This document shows positions 35,627 to 48,400 of a stretch of DNA of 64,000 nucleotides, in pieces; the stretch's first letter is position 1; each line of letters starts with the position of its first letter. The notes under the pieces are model-generated. The model saw only the letters and a list, made by a program, of their open reading frames with translations. It made no database searches and was not told the DNA's origin. Origin of the DNA: Pegea sp. RAD2-039. Lineage: Eukaryota > Chordata > Thaliacea > Salpida > Salpidae. The translations under genes were made by a program, and so were the position numbers. The DNA lies in the NCBI GenBank assembly GCA_034620365.1, contig JAQGEQ010000192.1, positions 1,731,001 through 1,795,000 on the forward strand, given 5' to 3'.

Positions 35627-37492
35627 ATGTCAAGAGCTCAAGCTGAAAGTGTGATAAAAAATATCATTCGTGAAATTATTCAGGAATGTGCGAGTTCAGG
35701 GAAAAATTTTTCAGAAACTCTTGTCGCTTTTATTGTAAAAGCAGTTGTTCTTGATCCTACAAATAATTTCAATGTTGACAGAACTTTAACTAAAGATGAT
35801 GTTCAAAAACTGATCAAAATTTGTGTAGAGAGACTTTCTGCTTCAGAATCTTCTAGCTTAGACACCATAAAACTTCAAGTTTACTTTGATATGAACTATA
35901 CTGTAAGGCAAGAATTTCTTGAAGAACATCATAAAGTACTTGAATCAAGAATTCTGCCAATTACCAGAGAAGTCACTGATTACAGAGCAAGAACTCGAGA
36001 AGAGTTTGAGAGTTTATATAGAAAAATTGTAACTTATGTGCTGCTTCGTTCTGGCATGGGCTCAGCAACTGATATTGCAGTTGTTAGAGAAACTACAGTT
36101 GCATTACAAAGTGTCTTTCCTCAAACTGAACTAGGAACGTTTATGTTATTAACCAAAAAAGATAAGGAAAGACAACTGCAAGAGTTGACTTATATTGTTT
36201 CTGGAATTCGTCTTTTTAATAAAGAGTGTGGTAAAACAAGTGAAGGAATTGATGACTTGCCTGGTATTTTGAATGAAGCCATACCAGCTACCACTCAAAA
36301 TATTCACAATGAGTTAGAATCTAGTCTACTTTGTGCTTTCAGATATACAGCACTCATTGAAAAGTATATCCTACAAAGTTCAGTTCCACCAAGTGAGATT
36401 TCTCTAGAATTAATGAAAGATTCTTTGATTAATGTTCGACAATATATCAACTTTCTCCAAATTTTACTTAATGATATTATAAGCTGTGCAAAACAAGTTG
36501 AAAACCTCGCGGAACAACTTGATACTCAAATGGAACAATTAAAAGTGACAGTTCAATCAAAAGCTGCTGTTCCAACTGCTCAGGTTTATCCTCAATTCAT
36601 CAACATCGCTCACACCTGGGTTTGTTTTCAAGATGAAATGGTTTTACTTAGTGTTCTTAGCAACATTTTTGCTAACATGGATCAATTTACAAAGACACAT
36701 AAAGAACTTTTTCCTGATGAATTAATCTTACCTTGCTTAGAAGATATTGAAGTGAAAACAGATAGTAGTAGGATAATGGAAAGCAGTGAACATAAAATCA
36801 ATTCACAACAACTACCTAATAATAATGATATAGTTTTGTTATTTCCTGAAAATATTAAACATGTTGATAAACTTTATTTCCAATATAAAAGTTTCTGTGC
36901 ATGGTCATTAGTTGAAAATGATCGGTTGTTACTTTCTGGAAACCCAGATATTGGAATTTTACAATATAAAAAACATTTTTATACTTTTAGTTCAGCTGAA
37001 GCAGCTTATAGTTTTGCTAAAAATCCAGATGAATATATTTCAAAAGTAGCAGATGCCGCAAAGAGATCTCCAGAGTTGATACAATTTCTTGAACTTCATC
37101 AACAGTTTTCTTCTTTGAGCTCATACACAGCTAAAGATAAAAATATGATTGAACAAGCTGTTACTAAAAGTGATTGTGGATGTCAGACTGTTACTCATAT
37201 TCAAGAGTCAAATATTGTGAAAGATTATGAATGGAATGAATGGGAGTTAAGAAGAAAGGCTTTAAAGTTGGCTAATTTGAGAACAAAACTTACTAAAGCA
37301 AATCAAACTAATCTGAGTAATCTAAGACGTGATAATACTACACAAGTGTACCTTCCTAAAGAACAGACAACTCAGACAAAAACTGATGGTGAAAGTAATG
37401 TACCCAAACCATTATCTTATCTCTATGGACTTAGAGGTCTTCGTGGAAAAGGAAATTTTGTCAAAATTGATCTTACACAACCAATTGAATAA
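35627..37492 (+). CDS. CFAP206: Cilia- and flagella-associated protein 206, intronless
   Basis: A single uninterrupted frame of 621 residues, close to the 622 of the human protein as I recall it, and alignable along the whole length. Signature stretches: QAESVIKNIIREIIQECA, VVLDPTNNFNVDRTL, KLQVYFDMNYTVRQEFLEE, FPQTELGTFMLLTKKDKER, NIRQ-like NVRQYINFLQ, YEWNEWELRRKALKLANLR and LAGLRG-like LYGLRGLRG near the end. CFAP206 is a radial-spoke-base protein needed for docking radial spoke 2 and for normal beating of motile cilia and sperm flagella. So this animal builds motile cilia. Odd: no intron, though neighbours have 6-18 exons. It shares its upstream region with SAXO. Polyadenylation signals lie at about 37772. 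Confidence 0.97.
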   Translation: MSRAQAESVIKNIIREIIQECASSGKNFSETLVAFIVKAVVLDPTNNFNVDRTLTKDDVQKLIKICVERLSASESSSLDTIKLQVYFDMNYTVRQEFLEEHHKVLESRILPITREVTDYRARTREEFESLYRKIVTYVLLRSGMGSATDIAVVRETTVALQSVFPQTELGTFMLLTKKDKERQLQELTYIVSGIRLFNKECGKTSEGIDDLPGILNEAIPATTQNIHNELESSLLCAFRYTALIEKYILQSSVPPSEISLELMKDSLINVRQYINFLQILLNDIISCAKQVENLAEQLDTQMEQLKVTVQSKAAVPTAQVYPQFINIAHTWVCFQDEMVLLSVLSNIFANMDQFTKTHKELFPDELILPCLEDIEVKTDSSRIMESSEHKINSQQLPNNNDIVLLFPENIKHVDKLYFQYKSFCAWSLVENDRLLLSGNPDIGILQYKKHFYTFSSAEAAYSFAKNPDEYISKVADAAKRSPELIQFLELHQQFSSLSSYTAKDKNMIEQAVTKSDCGCQTVTHIQESNIVKDYEWNEWELRRKALKLANLRTKLTKANQTNLSNLRRDNTTQVYLPKEQTTQTKTDGESNVPKPLSYLYGLRGLRGKGNFVKIDLTQPIE

Positions 37493-38340
37493 AAAAAGAA
37501 GTATTTTTCTACATCTATGTTTCAATGTAACTTTTCCTAGATGTTTAATATTAGATTTTTTATGTTGATTTAGAAGTCATTTCTGTTTGGATTCTTTCAT
37601 TCAATTTATAAATATTGAAATAATAGTAAAAGGTTGATAACACATTGGACTTTTATTTAGAATTTTTAAATAATATTTTGCATAAATGATATTTACAATT
37701 ATTTGTTTAATTGGTTTTGATCTCTGTTCAAATTTAACAAACTCTTCTCTTATATAATCAATTTGATGAACAAAATAAAGTTAATTTATAAATCCTAAAG
37801 CTTGAAAATATTGTTGGATATATGAACAAATCTTGGAACTAATAGGCAAAACAGGACTAACTATAGATTTTCTTGCGGAATGTTTTATATTAAAACTATT
37901 CTGTAAATTGAGATCAGTTCATAATGTGATTAAGCCTCATAACCATCGTACTGTTAAAAATTTTTATTAAAAAAACTAAAATGAACTTAATTCTAGACAC
38001 TTTTAAAAGCAAAAAATTTGTCTAAAAAATAAATATCATAAAGTTCATTAAGTAAATACTCCACCAAACTTTATAATGAAATTGTTCACAAAGATTGTTG
38101 CTATAAAACTGAAAATTGAGATACACAAGATTCAGTAAAAAATAATACTAAAATTTCCATCAAGAACTTGTAGGTTTTTTTGTACTAATTTTTTACACCA
38201 ACATTAAACTTAAAATCAAAATTTTTTAGAAATTTTGAATCTAAGAGAAATTAGTTCAAGTGTGGAACAAACTCGTGAACATATGATAAAAAAAATTCGT
38301 TACATAAATACTTTTATGTAAAACAGAATTGAAAAATATT
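37493..38340. other. Intergenic DNA between convergent CFAP206 and PAF1
   Basis: AT-rich, no exon seen; contains both 3' untranslated regions. Confidence 0.5.
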
Positions 38341-40594
38341 CTAAATATCAGAATCACTTCCACTTCCAAAGATCTCTTCATTTTCATCCACAATTTGATC
38401 TTCATCCGAACTACTCTCATCAGAAGCGTCTTTATCATTTTCGTCATCATGTGACGCAGCTTCGTCTGAAAATAACAAATTTATTTATGGTTTGAAAAAT
38501 AGAGATTATTAAAGATCAATTTAGAAAATGATCTTACCACCAGAAAGACTTTTGATGCTGCCTGCCTGTTTATCATCTGCGTTAATCTCCGTATTTTCCT
38601 AAACAATTTAATCTCATAAAATTTGTCAAATTTACAACTTGAGCTAGGTACTTCTGTTCCTTTTTCATCATCTTTGTCATCTTCATCTTCTTCGTACTCT
38701 GCTTCTGCTGGTTCCAACTGCATCTTTCTTACTTCTTGTGCTTTTACTTCTTGATCATTCAAACTACGATGTGTCACTTCAAGAATAGCGTTAGTAGGGG
38801 CTTGTACTCCCGCACCACCTTTTGCTCGCCGCTTGCTGAGTCGAACTCTTTCAGATAAACGACTCGTTAATCTTTAATCTTCTATTTCAATCAAGAGATC
38901 ACCTTGTCTCTAGTTCATTATAATAAACACCGTTTTCACGAACTACAAAATAATAATTTTCCTCATAACCCTTTGATGCTTTGTTCTTAACATTCCAGTT
39001 GTATTCACGCGCCAGTCTGCAAATCACGATTAAAAGAAACGTAGTAAGGTGAAAGAGCAGCTACTTGTAATCATAAGTTGAGTCTGGTTCGTATTCCAGT
39101 CCTTCAACAATATCATCTTTGCGTTTCTGCCTTGTTTCATCAGTGGGAAGAAAATAGGCCACAAACTGGTCACCTTCTTCGTCCACCATACCTCTATTTA
39201 CATCCATAAAAATATTGGCAAACATCTCAAGATACAAACCTAATCATAGCTTGTGACATTTCTTCCATCTGTTCTGATGAAGACTTTCCAACTAGTGCAG
39301 GATCAGTATCAAAGATCACCTGTGCACTAGGATGCATCCACATCTGCAGAGACTCGATAGTTCAATCGAATAAACCCTCAATCGGTTTCAAACCTTGAAA
39401 TCGGGATAGACAGGTAACACTTCCACAGGCACCACGTTTGGTTTGCTCGGATGCTTCACAATCTTCTCTTTGGCGTCGGTGAATGTTTTTTCAATTGCTG
39501 CAAGTTGACCGTCACGATCTTTGTATATATCATCTTCTTTAAGAAGATCTTTTGCTCCAGCACCAAGTCTTGAGGATTACAGCTGTAAATTTCTTTCAGA
39601 AACTAATTAGAGCATTTACCTGGTCTCAACATTTGTAGATTTGGCTCCGTATCTGTTGAAGTATTGAGAAATGTATTCACTTCTTCGTAACCAAGAAACG
39701 TTCAGACTGTGTTGCTTTGATCTGATATCAAAATAAATCATAAAATATTTTGCATTAATCTATTAGAACACAAACCGTTTAGAGTCTGTTGGAAGTTGAA
39801 CTTCTTCTTGTAGTAGTTCTTCATCAGCAGGATCCAATATAAATTTAGGATCTACCTAAATTATCAAACATTATTAAACTGAGGAAGATAGAGAGGAAAT
39901 TTATTAGAACATTAAAATGGGTTTTATTAGTACTCTAAATTAAATCAACCAAATTGAATAATTTATTGTCCACAACAAATTAAGTTCATACTTAATATAC
40001 TAAACAAAAGTTTTTACTTTATATGTATCTGGGTTTATGAGATCTATTACAACTCCAATGCCAGGATCAGTATGAAGTTCAGTTTTGTGAGCTTTTTCTA
40101 AAGTAGTAGACTGATATTGAACAAACCTTTAAACAAATATAGATCATAAAATTTCAGCAAAATTCTTAATGTTGTAGCTAAAAGAGAATCTCATTAATAT
40201 AATGAGTAATTAATTTCATTTACCTGTTTGAATCAAATGGATATTTTAAGAATTTTGGATCAAAAGGTATATCCGGTAAAGTGTTACAATATTTTACTCT
40301 TGCTGCTAAGCCACTAGTTCGTTCAACATTTCCTTGTCTGAAACAAACAAGAACTTCAGTTATATATCCAACCAGCTACTAATGATGATAAGTTTTAATA
40401 TAGATATGTACTACTTATTTATTTGCACTTATTTCTGTACTGATTAATTTTAAACATACATAATAAAAATTGAGAAATTATAAGATAGATTCAGAGATTA
40501 AATAAGAATCTGGTTATTTATCAAATAGACAAATAAATTGAAATGAAAGTAACCTATGCTTTCCATCAGGTCTTAGTGATGGTTTTCCCGACAT
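38341..40594 (-). CDS. PAF1: RNA polymerase II-associated factor 1 homolog, 12 exons
   Basis: Exons (- strand) 40594-40554, 40337-40224, 40126-40018, 39855-39776, 39721-39620, 39568-39394, 39343-39240, 39193-39065, 39016-38903, 38847-38652, 38598-38538 and 38465-38341 give 449 residues, all in phase. Conserved blocks in order: [122 protein letters not shown] and [20 protein letters not shown], then an acidic tail ending [15 protein letters not shown]1 is the scaffold of the PAF1 complex, which travels with RNA polymerase II and promotes elongation and histone H2B/H3 modification. The acidic tail is shorter than in human (531 residues). Most introns are only 46-55 nt. The acceptor of exon 10 is GAAAG/A; an alternative acceptor would insert seven residues. 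Confidence 0.97.
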
Positions 40595-41929
40595 TTTATG
40601 AAATGTGTTGCTTAAATTTGATAAAGCTGATAACCAACTATATAACTGATAAAAAGATTTTTGATTAGCCAAATAATGTAACTTAGATTAATGAAAAACA
40701 AATACATTCAGATTCTACCATTTTGGTATAAGTTACATTTATTATTTATTCTTATTTTATTCAACTCATGGCAAGTTATACATGCTTTTATAGCAAGGAA
40801 AAAAAACATAGAAAAAAAGGAAAAATAATAAATAAATAATATGAAAAACAAAACAATAAAATAAATATAAAAACTAGCAGCTGATATATACCTATATTAA
40901 TTAATTATATACCTTATAACATATTGTTAATAAAGTAACTTAAATCACATCTTTTAGACAAAACTCAGATGCATTATAAGAGAACAAGAAGATAAAAAAT
41001 AAAATAACATTAATAATTAAATAATCAAGAAATATTCCATCAAAAATAATCATTAATTTAAAAAAAAATAATTTACACAAATCAAAAATATAGAAAATAT
41101 AAATATCAGGCTGAATGTAATCAAATGATATTTTTTACATTTATAAAATTTGAAATTAACAAATCATTAAATAAACTAATGAAGTAACTCATTGTAACTA
41201 AACATAAATAAAAAACAGCCCCTAAAAACTCATATCAAAAAAATAGATTAGCTATAAGAAATATTTATTGAGCAATTAAACACTTCTAAAATTGTTTTAA
41301 TGTAAACAGCTTGATAGGTCATCACAACGATAGTACAATGTTGATATATGAACTAAGTTTTTATAATTTATTGCATATCAACTATACTGATTTATAAAAG
41401 GCTTATGCACAAAAGTACTTATACTTTTTATTAACCAGTAACAATTAGGCGTTAAATAAAATTAATAGCCTTTGTTACAAACGATATAAAAACGGTATCA
41501 AAAATAAAAACAATACAATTATCAAAACAACAAGTTTTAATACTTTGTTCCACTAAAAACGTTTTACCGACTTAATCGTATTAAAACTCTACCTCACATT
41601 AAACGCGTGTTGAACATCTCTCCTACAAAACACCTTAAGTCGAAAATCCGTAAAAAGCAAAATACTAGCTTAGAATTAATGAATATCGAATTGAAGTAGT
41701 TCGGTTTTTTGGCATGATTACAGAGAACACAAAATTATTCAAAGTAATTCATCACTTCAATCTTAAAAATTTGTTTAATCTAAAATTATCTGTCACTCAT
41801 CTGAAAACCAAGAATCTTATCTCATTGATCTTGAAAAGCTGAATTTTTCAACCTAAGCTTACTAAAGATTACAAATCTAAAAATATTGTTAAAGGTATTC
41901 TTAAAAGCTTCTGTTCAAAGTAAAAAATC
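40595..41929. other. AT-rich intergenic DNA upstream of PAF1
   Basis: No exon recognised. The PAF1 promoter should lie next to 40594. From about 41560 short stretches resemble decayed LINE coding sequence leading into the family A copy at 41930. Confidence 0.4.
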
Positions 41930-42550
41930 CGTTCAAAGATCGTTTACTAAAAAAACCTCCATCAAACGTGGCAAACTCTTTCTTAATACAAAAACATCTC
42001 TATAAGATTAATAATTAATCCCTAAAATATTGACACTTTTTCCGAATATCTACTATTGTTAAATTTCTTTGATGGTTTTTTTTATTTTAGCAATTTCTTA
42101 AATGATTACAATGTTTCATTCGTCCTTAGAAGTTTGTCTTTATAAATTAACCTACTCAACAATTTTTCAATAGTGAAGTCCCTATTTTGAAGCTTTCTTC
42201 CAGACCTTATCACTGAGTCAAAGTCTATTATATTTTTTAAATACTATTCAAAAATATAAATTAAGCAATTTCCTTGCCAAGTGATTCATGATGCTGCCAG
42301 TCTCTTTATTTTCCTCACTTATTTTGTCATTTGTATTTATGATTCATAATACATAATATAATACATAAGATATTTTATATTTTACCTAGGCCTCTGCAGT
42401 ATTCCTGTTTCTTATATATTAGCTGTGATAAATTGTGATGGTTAAGATCTTTTAATTAACTCTCTTAAAATTTTTAACTAATCATATAGTTTTCGTTTAG
42501 TATAAAGGCTTTACAATTTGTCATCTGCAGTTAAAACGTCCTTAAATAAA
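41930..42550 (+). mobile_element. 3' end of a decayed LINE (family A, copy 3)
   Basis: CCGTTCAAAGATCGTTTACT at about 41931 and the following 70 bases match about 7588-7665 (ORF2 C-terminus), and about 42340-42440 matches 33070-33150 in the 3' tail (GATTCATAAT, CTGCAG, AAATTGTGAT). The final block at 42495-42530 matches 7828-7860. Heavily mutated. Confidence 0.65.
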
Positions 42551-45475
42551 ACAAAAATAGAATGTATATGAAATAGTTTTACTTTAAGTGACACGCTAAG
42601 ACTTAGTTGAACAAAATAATAAACTAACTAATTATATAAAATTAAATTAATTGAAATAAATCCAACCTTGCAGCAATGATCTACTTAAAATAGTTTTTAA
42701 GCTGTTATCTATTGACAATTTTTAAATTACCTATACTGAACATTGTAAGTACACAAGCCAGTCAAATACAAAAATTTACTATGTAATCACCAGGATTCAG
42801 CAATAGCAAGTTTGAAAATCTTTTTAAACTATTTAATTTAATTGTTTTAAAAACACATTACTATCAAGGTTAGTACTTCGTCATCGACAACTTACCACAA
42901 GACTTCTCAGTAACTATTTTTGATTTAGCTTTATAACTTGACAAGTTCTACATCTCGAGCTAATTGAACTTGCTATTTTTAGAAAACTATTGAACTATCT
43001 CGATATAGGATTGTAACAGAAATTGCCTGTTAGAAAATTAAAGTTTAAAACATGTATCAGACAAGTATTTGATTACACAACTATCCAAGTCAAATAGTCT
43101 AAACAAATAAACATTTCACCACCGTTGAAACCACATAATTGTTCCGATAGTTTAAATAAAATACTATTTTTGTAAACTCATACTAATCTTAATTATATAT
43201 ACTTTTATTACATTTTGGTGTTTTTATATTTATTATAGTTTTTAAAAAGTCTGAAAAGGAAGTAGGAAATATATTTTGAGGCGATATTATTACAAAAACT
43301 ACGGAGAAGTCACCAACCATATAAAAACTTTTGTACTATCAGACTACTTAGTAATGTTCATTACTCCTAATCGAGTATTAATGAAGTAGAGAAGGAATGA
43401 TCTTATTGAAGTCGTTATAAACTTACATCTAACTTTAGCAAAATTATTTAAGGAAAGTTTTCGTTATTATATGTGGGTTTTAAGAGTTCAAACAAAAACT
43501 GTAAATTACCCTGGAAATCTTTGATTATTTTTTTGATAAATCATACTTGCGTTTTATGATTATTTTTATGCAAAAGCGTATAAATTAAAACTTTACAATT
43601 TGCTCACTATTTCTTTAGCTCTCTATAACTATGCTTTATATGGTTATAATAATTTTGAAAGTCTTAGAGTATTTCAAAAAGACAACTTTAGTCTATATAC
43701 TGTCTTTGCTTATTTATGTATCTATTTTTTGCCAGTTGCTGTTGTCATCTTCGCGTCATCGACGATCAGCACTTACACAAGAGGTCCTGGACCGCCTATA
43801 AGCAGAATTATGTCTGGTTTGCGTATTTCACCTTTCATCTCATTGATATGGAAATGTTGGAGGTTTATGTTGAGTTTTATAACCTTTTGCATGTACAGTG
43901 GCTTTGATTATAATGGAGATTAGCATGCGTTGAACTATTTTCACTCTTTAGATTCGATGTTCAGTAACAGGACTCAGTGAGCTGAAATTTATTCATTTTG
44001 ATGCTACCTTTTAATTTTCCTTTTTTAGGCTTGAACTGTGCAACGAATTTTTTTACCTTGACTGTAATCCCTAAGTTATAGTGTAGCTTTTATCTGTTTG
44101 ATCATTAATTTTAGAAGTAGCAAAAAGTAAAAACCCCTTTTTAAATTCAACTGACATAATTTAATTCTTATTTTTAGAATAAAGTAAGTTTGAAAATAAA
44201 AGAAATTGTGTTGGAAAAATTATAGTAATACTATTATTTTTGTATGTTCTTAGAACTTGTTATAAATATTGATATTTAGCTTAAAGATTTAATATTCAAC
44301 TTTTCTTTGGATTATATAGACCGGGAACACTTTATATAAGTGCTTTGAATAAAAGTTTAACTAAATGAATACATAAAGTAACCAATTTCTTAATTTTTCT
44401 AAATATTCAAACATGTTCTCAAATAAAAAATCAGAAGTCATGCTTGAGTAATTTAATTTGCTTGAATGTTAAAGTCTAGGCTACTTTTTTTTCGCTCACA
44501 TGTCTTATATGACCTTCGTTAAAATGCTTGACTTGCATTACCTGATTTTGAGCTTATAAATCTTTATAAGTTCTTTTGTAACTTATCTCTTTATATATTT
44601 TGCACTGATATTGATTTTTCAAAGTTTGTACCGTTAAAAAGTTTGAAGGTTTATTTTTTAAGTTAACAACTTATTGTAATTGCATTCAACTTTTAATTAT
44701 TAGAATACAATACATTGTTTTATACTTGCTATGATGATTTGTTTAATATTTCTTCTATTGTTTTATAATAATGATTTGTATTTATAATATCATTATTATT
44801 ACTGATTTTAATTCAACTTATTCTGATGTTTTTCATTATTGTTATTATAATTATCATTATTATTATGCTTAGATAATAATCGAAGTATAATTTTGTATAT
44901 TTAACTTTTATATAATATAATTCTTTAATGCCATAGATATATTGCGCCTAATGTTCATATAATTTGAAATATTTTTGCTTGTATCATCTAACCAATCTAA
45001 ATAATAATTTTTGTTGTCATTTGCATTTTATTTATAGTTTTATTATTTTTCATAACAAGATATAAAAATCTAGTAAAATGTTTATTTGAAGTTTTATATA
45101 GAATCAGGTTTCCTTGAATTATTTGATGTTGCCTTTTTTATAGAATATTTCACTTTATTTGAAATTTTATTTTTTGTTTAGATATTCTTGTAGAACATCT
45201 TTCAAACAAAATATTAAAAAAACTTGTTTTTATTCAGTTTATGATCTTATAAGCTTTATCTTTTGCCTCTATCTTAATTGAATGATATATCTTTAAATGT
45301 TATTGAAGTAACTATTAAGATTGATAAAGTTTGGAAATTATAAAATATTTTTTAAATGCTAATCATAATTTTTACTGAAATAGTTTAGTCAATATCTTAA
45401 TGATGTTCTAATTTTAGGTTTTATAGGTTTAATGAAGATATTTGAATTTTTTGATTCAATAATAATCTAGAAGAT
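42551..45475. other. 2.9-kb intergenic DNA upstream of AKAP1
   Basis: No convincing exon. An open stretch at 43600-43923 with one hydrophobic segment was considered and rejected. A TTA/ATT-rich microsatellite occupies about 44760-44880. The AKAP1 5' leader may contain a splice acceptor near 45418. Confidence 0.45.
44760..44880. repeat. Imperfect ATT/TTA microsatellite
   Basis: Runs of ATT and TAA triplets (for example CATTATTATTACTG and ATCATTATTATTATG) interrupted by other bases. Confidence 0.5.
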
Positions 45476-48400
45476 ATGGTTCAAGATTGGAATAAATCTA
45501 GGGTTATAACAGTTTTTTCCACTTTGTTTGCTTTTGCTGCATTTATAATTTGGAAGACTTCAAAAAAGCATCATAGGCATAATGAGCAAAAGAAGAATGA
45601 AGAAAATCTAGAAAAAGATATTTCAGATTTACAAGAAAATAATGAACCAATTGATTGTAATGAATTGGAAGATGAATGTGAAGTAACTTTGAATGAAAGC
45701 TCAGAAAATGATGTATCCTTTGATGTTGATAAAATGGAATCTGTTGACCATGAGCTAGAAAGTTTGCAGGTTGAACAATCTGAAAGTAATCCAACCTCTA
45801 ATGAAAGATATGAAAATGATACATCTTCTACTGTTTCATGTAAAAGTGAACTATCTTCAAACAGCTCTAGTGGTGATTTGAATATGTCTAAAGAAGAATT
45901 TGTAAATGATTTAGATACCTCAGTCTTAAAAGACATTATTCATAATGAGCAGGTATTGAGTAGCTCACATGAGAGCTTAGTAGATTTAGATAATCATTTA
46001 GAATTAGATAAAACTTCTTTTGAAAATGATGAAAGCTTATTAAATTCAACTCTTGAAATATCACTGTCGAATTTGTCTGATGAACTGACTGATAACCACT
46101 TGTATACTTCTAGTCATTGTGAAAGTAATGAAGAAAGCTGTGATCATCATACTGTGAAAAGTGAACTAATGTTGGATAACTGTGTTGATGACATCTCAAC
46201 TGAGGTAGTTAGTATCGAGCAAGTCTCAGCATCAATTGATGAAGATAACAGATCCGTAACTGTACATAATGGCTTCTCTGATGAACTCACCTATAGTTAT
46301 ATAACCAGTGATGATAACTCTGATACAATTTTTGACTCACAAAAAGCTATCACCTTTGATTTAGCTAATAATACAAACCTAAAGGAAGATTTCAATAACG
46401 ATATTGATTTAAATAATGGAACAGAATCCCTATCTTCATTAGACCTATCAAGTACGCATGAATCCCAAGCTTTATTTAGTCCTGATTCAAATTGTGACAG
46501 CTGTAAAAGTCCTGATATGACTGGTGTTTCTGAAAATGCTGAGTCATCCTCTTCACATAATGATGAGCTAATTACTTCTGGGTATAGTTCACTGAAGGAA
46601 GGTACATCAGGTAGTTTGTCTTTAAAATATTCAAGTGATAAAGAAATTAATCTTAATGGAAACAACAATACATCAGAAACATGCCGACCACTTTCACAAA
46701 ACTCTGTTGCAACTGATAATTCATGCAGTGTATATAGACCTAATGTGAGTTGATTGATTTTCTACATTGTCGTCTACTTGTTTAGTTGAAAAATATCTTC
46801 TAACTTAGATGAGCACATCCAGTAATGAAGGACCTGCCAGCAAAAGATCCAGGAAAGAATCAAAATCCAGAAAATCCAATCATCAGGGAAAAGGTAGAGC
46901 TGTTGAAAATGAAAGTTTTTTGGAGGTTTTTGTTGAGTTCCCTAACGTAAGTTCGTTTTACTTTTTTTAAGCATTTATTTTTTGTACAATTATTTCAAAA
47001 AGATGAAAAAATATTTATTTGAACTTGTTGTTGTTAGAGTAAAGTTGGTCTTCTTATTGGAAAAAATGGAAGAAATATTAAACAGTTAAAACAAGAATCG
47101 AAAGTTGAAATTTACATACACCTTGCACCTAATAACGATGACATACAAGTTTTACAAATACAAGGTCATTTGTTGTTCAATCAAAACTTCTTTTGCTTTC
47201 AATTAATTCAGTTTTGATTTCTTACAAAGAAATCTGGTTTCATTTTATATAAAAACAAAATTAAACTGATTTGTACTTTGACGAAAATTCTAGGCAAACC
47301 AGATGATGTTACAAAATGCGTTCTAAGTATTAAACACAAATTCGAAATTCAACTGACTTATTACGATGAAAAAGGTCTTACTCGGACTTCACAACAAATT
47401 GAGGATCCAGTTTTACATCCTAAACAAACATCTAGTTTACCTAATACTTGGTTTGCTCCAGTGGCAACGAAAGTAAGTCTTTACTTTGATCTTTTTCCTG
47501 CAACTTTAAACACTGACTTTTTCAGTTGCCCTTTCCTGAGAAGACCTTAGTGGATGTTTATATTTCAGCTATATCTAACATCAACCAAATTTTTGTCCAA
47601 CAATGTCAAAATTTGAGTTTTCATCAATTTCAAAATTTAAACGGTCATTTACAAGCATGGTATTCTCAAAATTTTGATGTACCATCACTACCAAAAAAAC
47701 GCGAAGGTCAACAATTACATCATTTTATAGTTGTCTAAAATTTGAATCAATTTTTATCTTTTTCTGATCACAGTTTATTTCTATATTATACAAGTTTTAT
47801 TTATTATATTTATATAAATTATTATTTTTATCATTTATATATAAACATTTCCAAATTGTTTTTATGAATAAATCTCACTATGTTATCTTTCAAAACTTTT
47901 TACAAATTTATTTCTTTTAATTTTTGATTAGTTTTTATCCTTTAACTATTAAAATAAATAAATTATTTATTTCTAAACCTTTCCAACATCTTAATATATT
48001 TTTGATTTTTTAAATCTTATAATAAGCTTTCTCTACTTGTAATTTGGAAAATCTTTGTTTTGAAACACTTAAGTTTCAAGCTAATGATACAAGCTGTATA
48101 AAGAGCCAGGTATATAATTTTTAATTTCGCTTTTAGAGTTAGAATTTTACATATGTGTTGTAAAACAAGCTGATTACTGGTATCGAGCCAAAGTGATTGA
48201 ATATCTCCGCGAAACTGACGAAATAAGTTTTTATTTCGTTGATTATGGAGGTTTTGGTGTTGTTCCTTTTAGTGATACAAAACAAATCAGGTAAATTTAG
48301 ATTTAATTTGAATAAGGCTTTGTATAAATCACAAAAGCTGTAAAGATGGGTAGAGAATAAAGTTTTGTTTTATTCAACAGAAGTGACTTTTTACAAATAC

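Noticed and set aside
43600-43923. 108-codon open stretch with one strongly hydrophobic segment, reminiscent of a receptor transmembrane helix 5
   Set aside because: No upstream or downstream exon with the other expected helices, no start codon, and a second frame looks equally open; too weak to call a gene.
45543-46668. Long antisense open frames opposite the AKAP1 first exon
   Set aside because: They are shadows of an acidic Ser-rich coding exon; the + strand frame matches AKAP1 and splices in phase.
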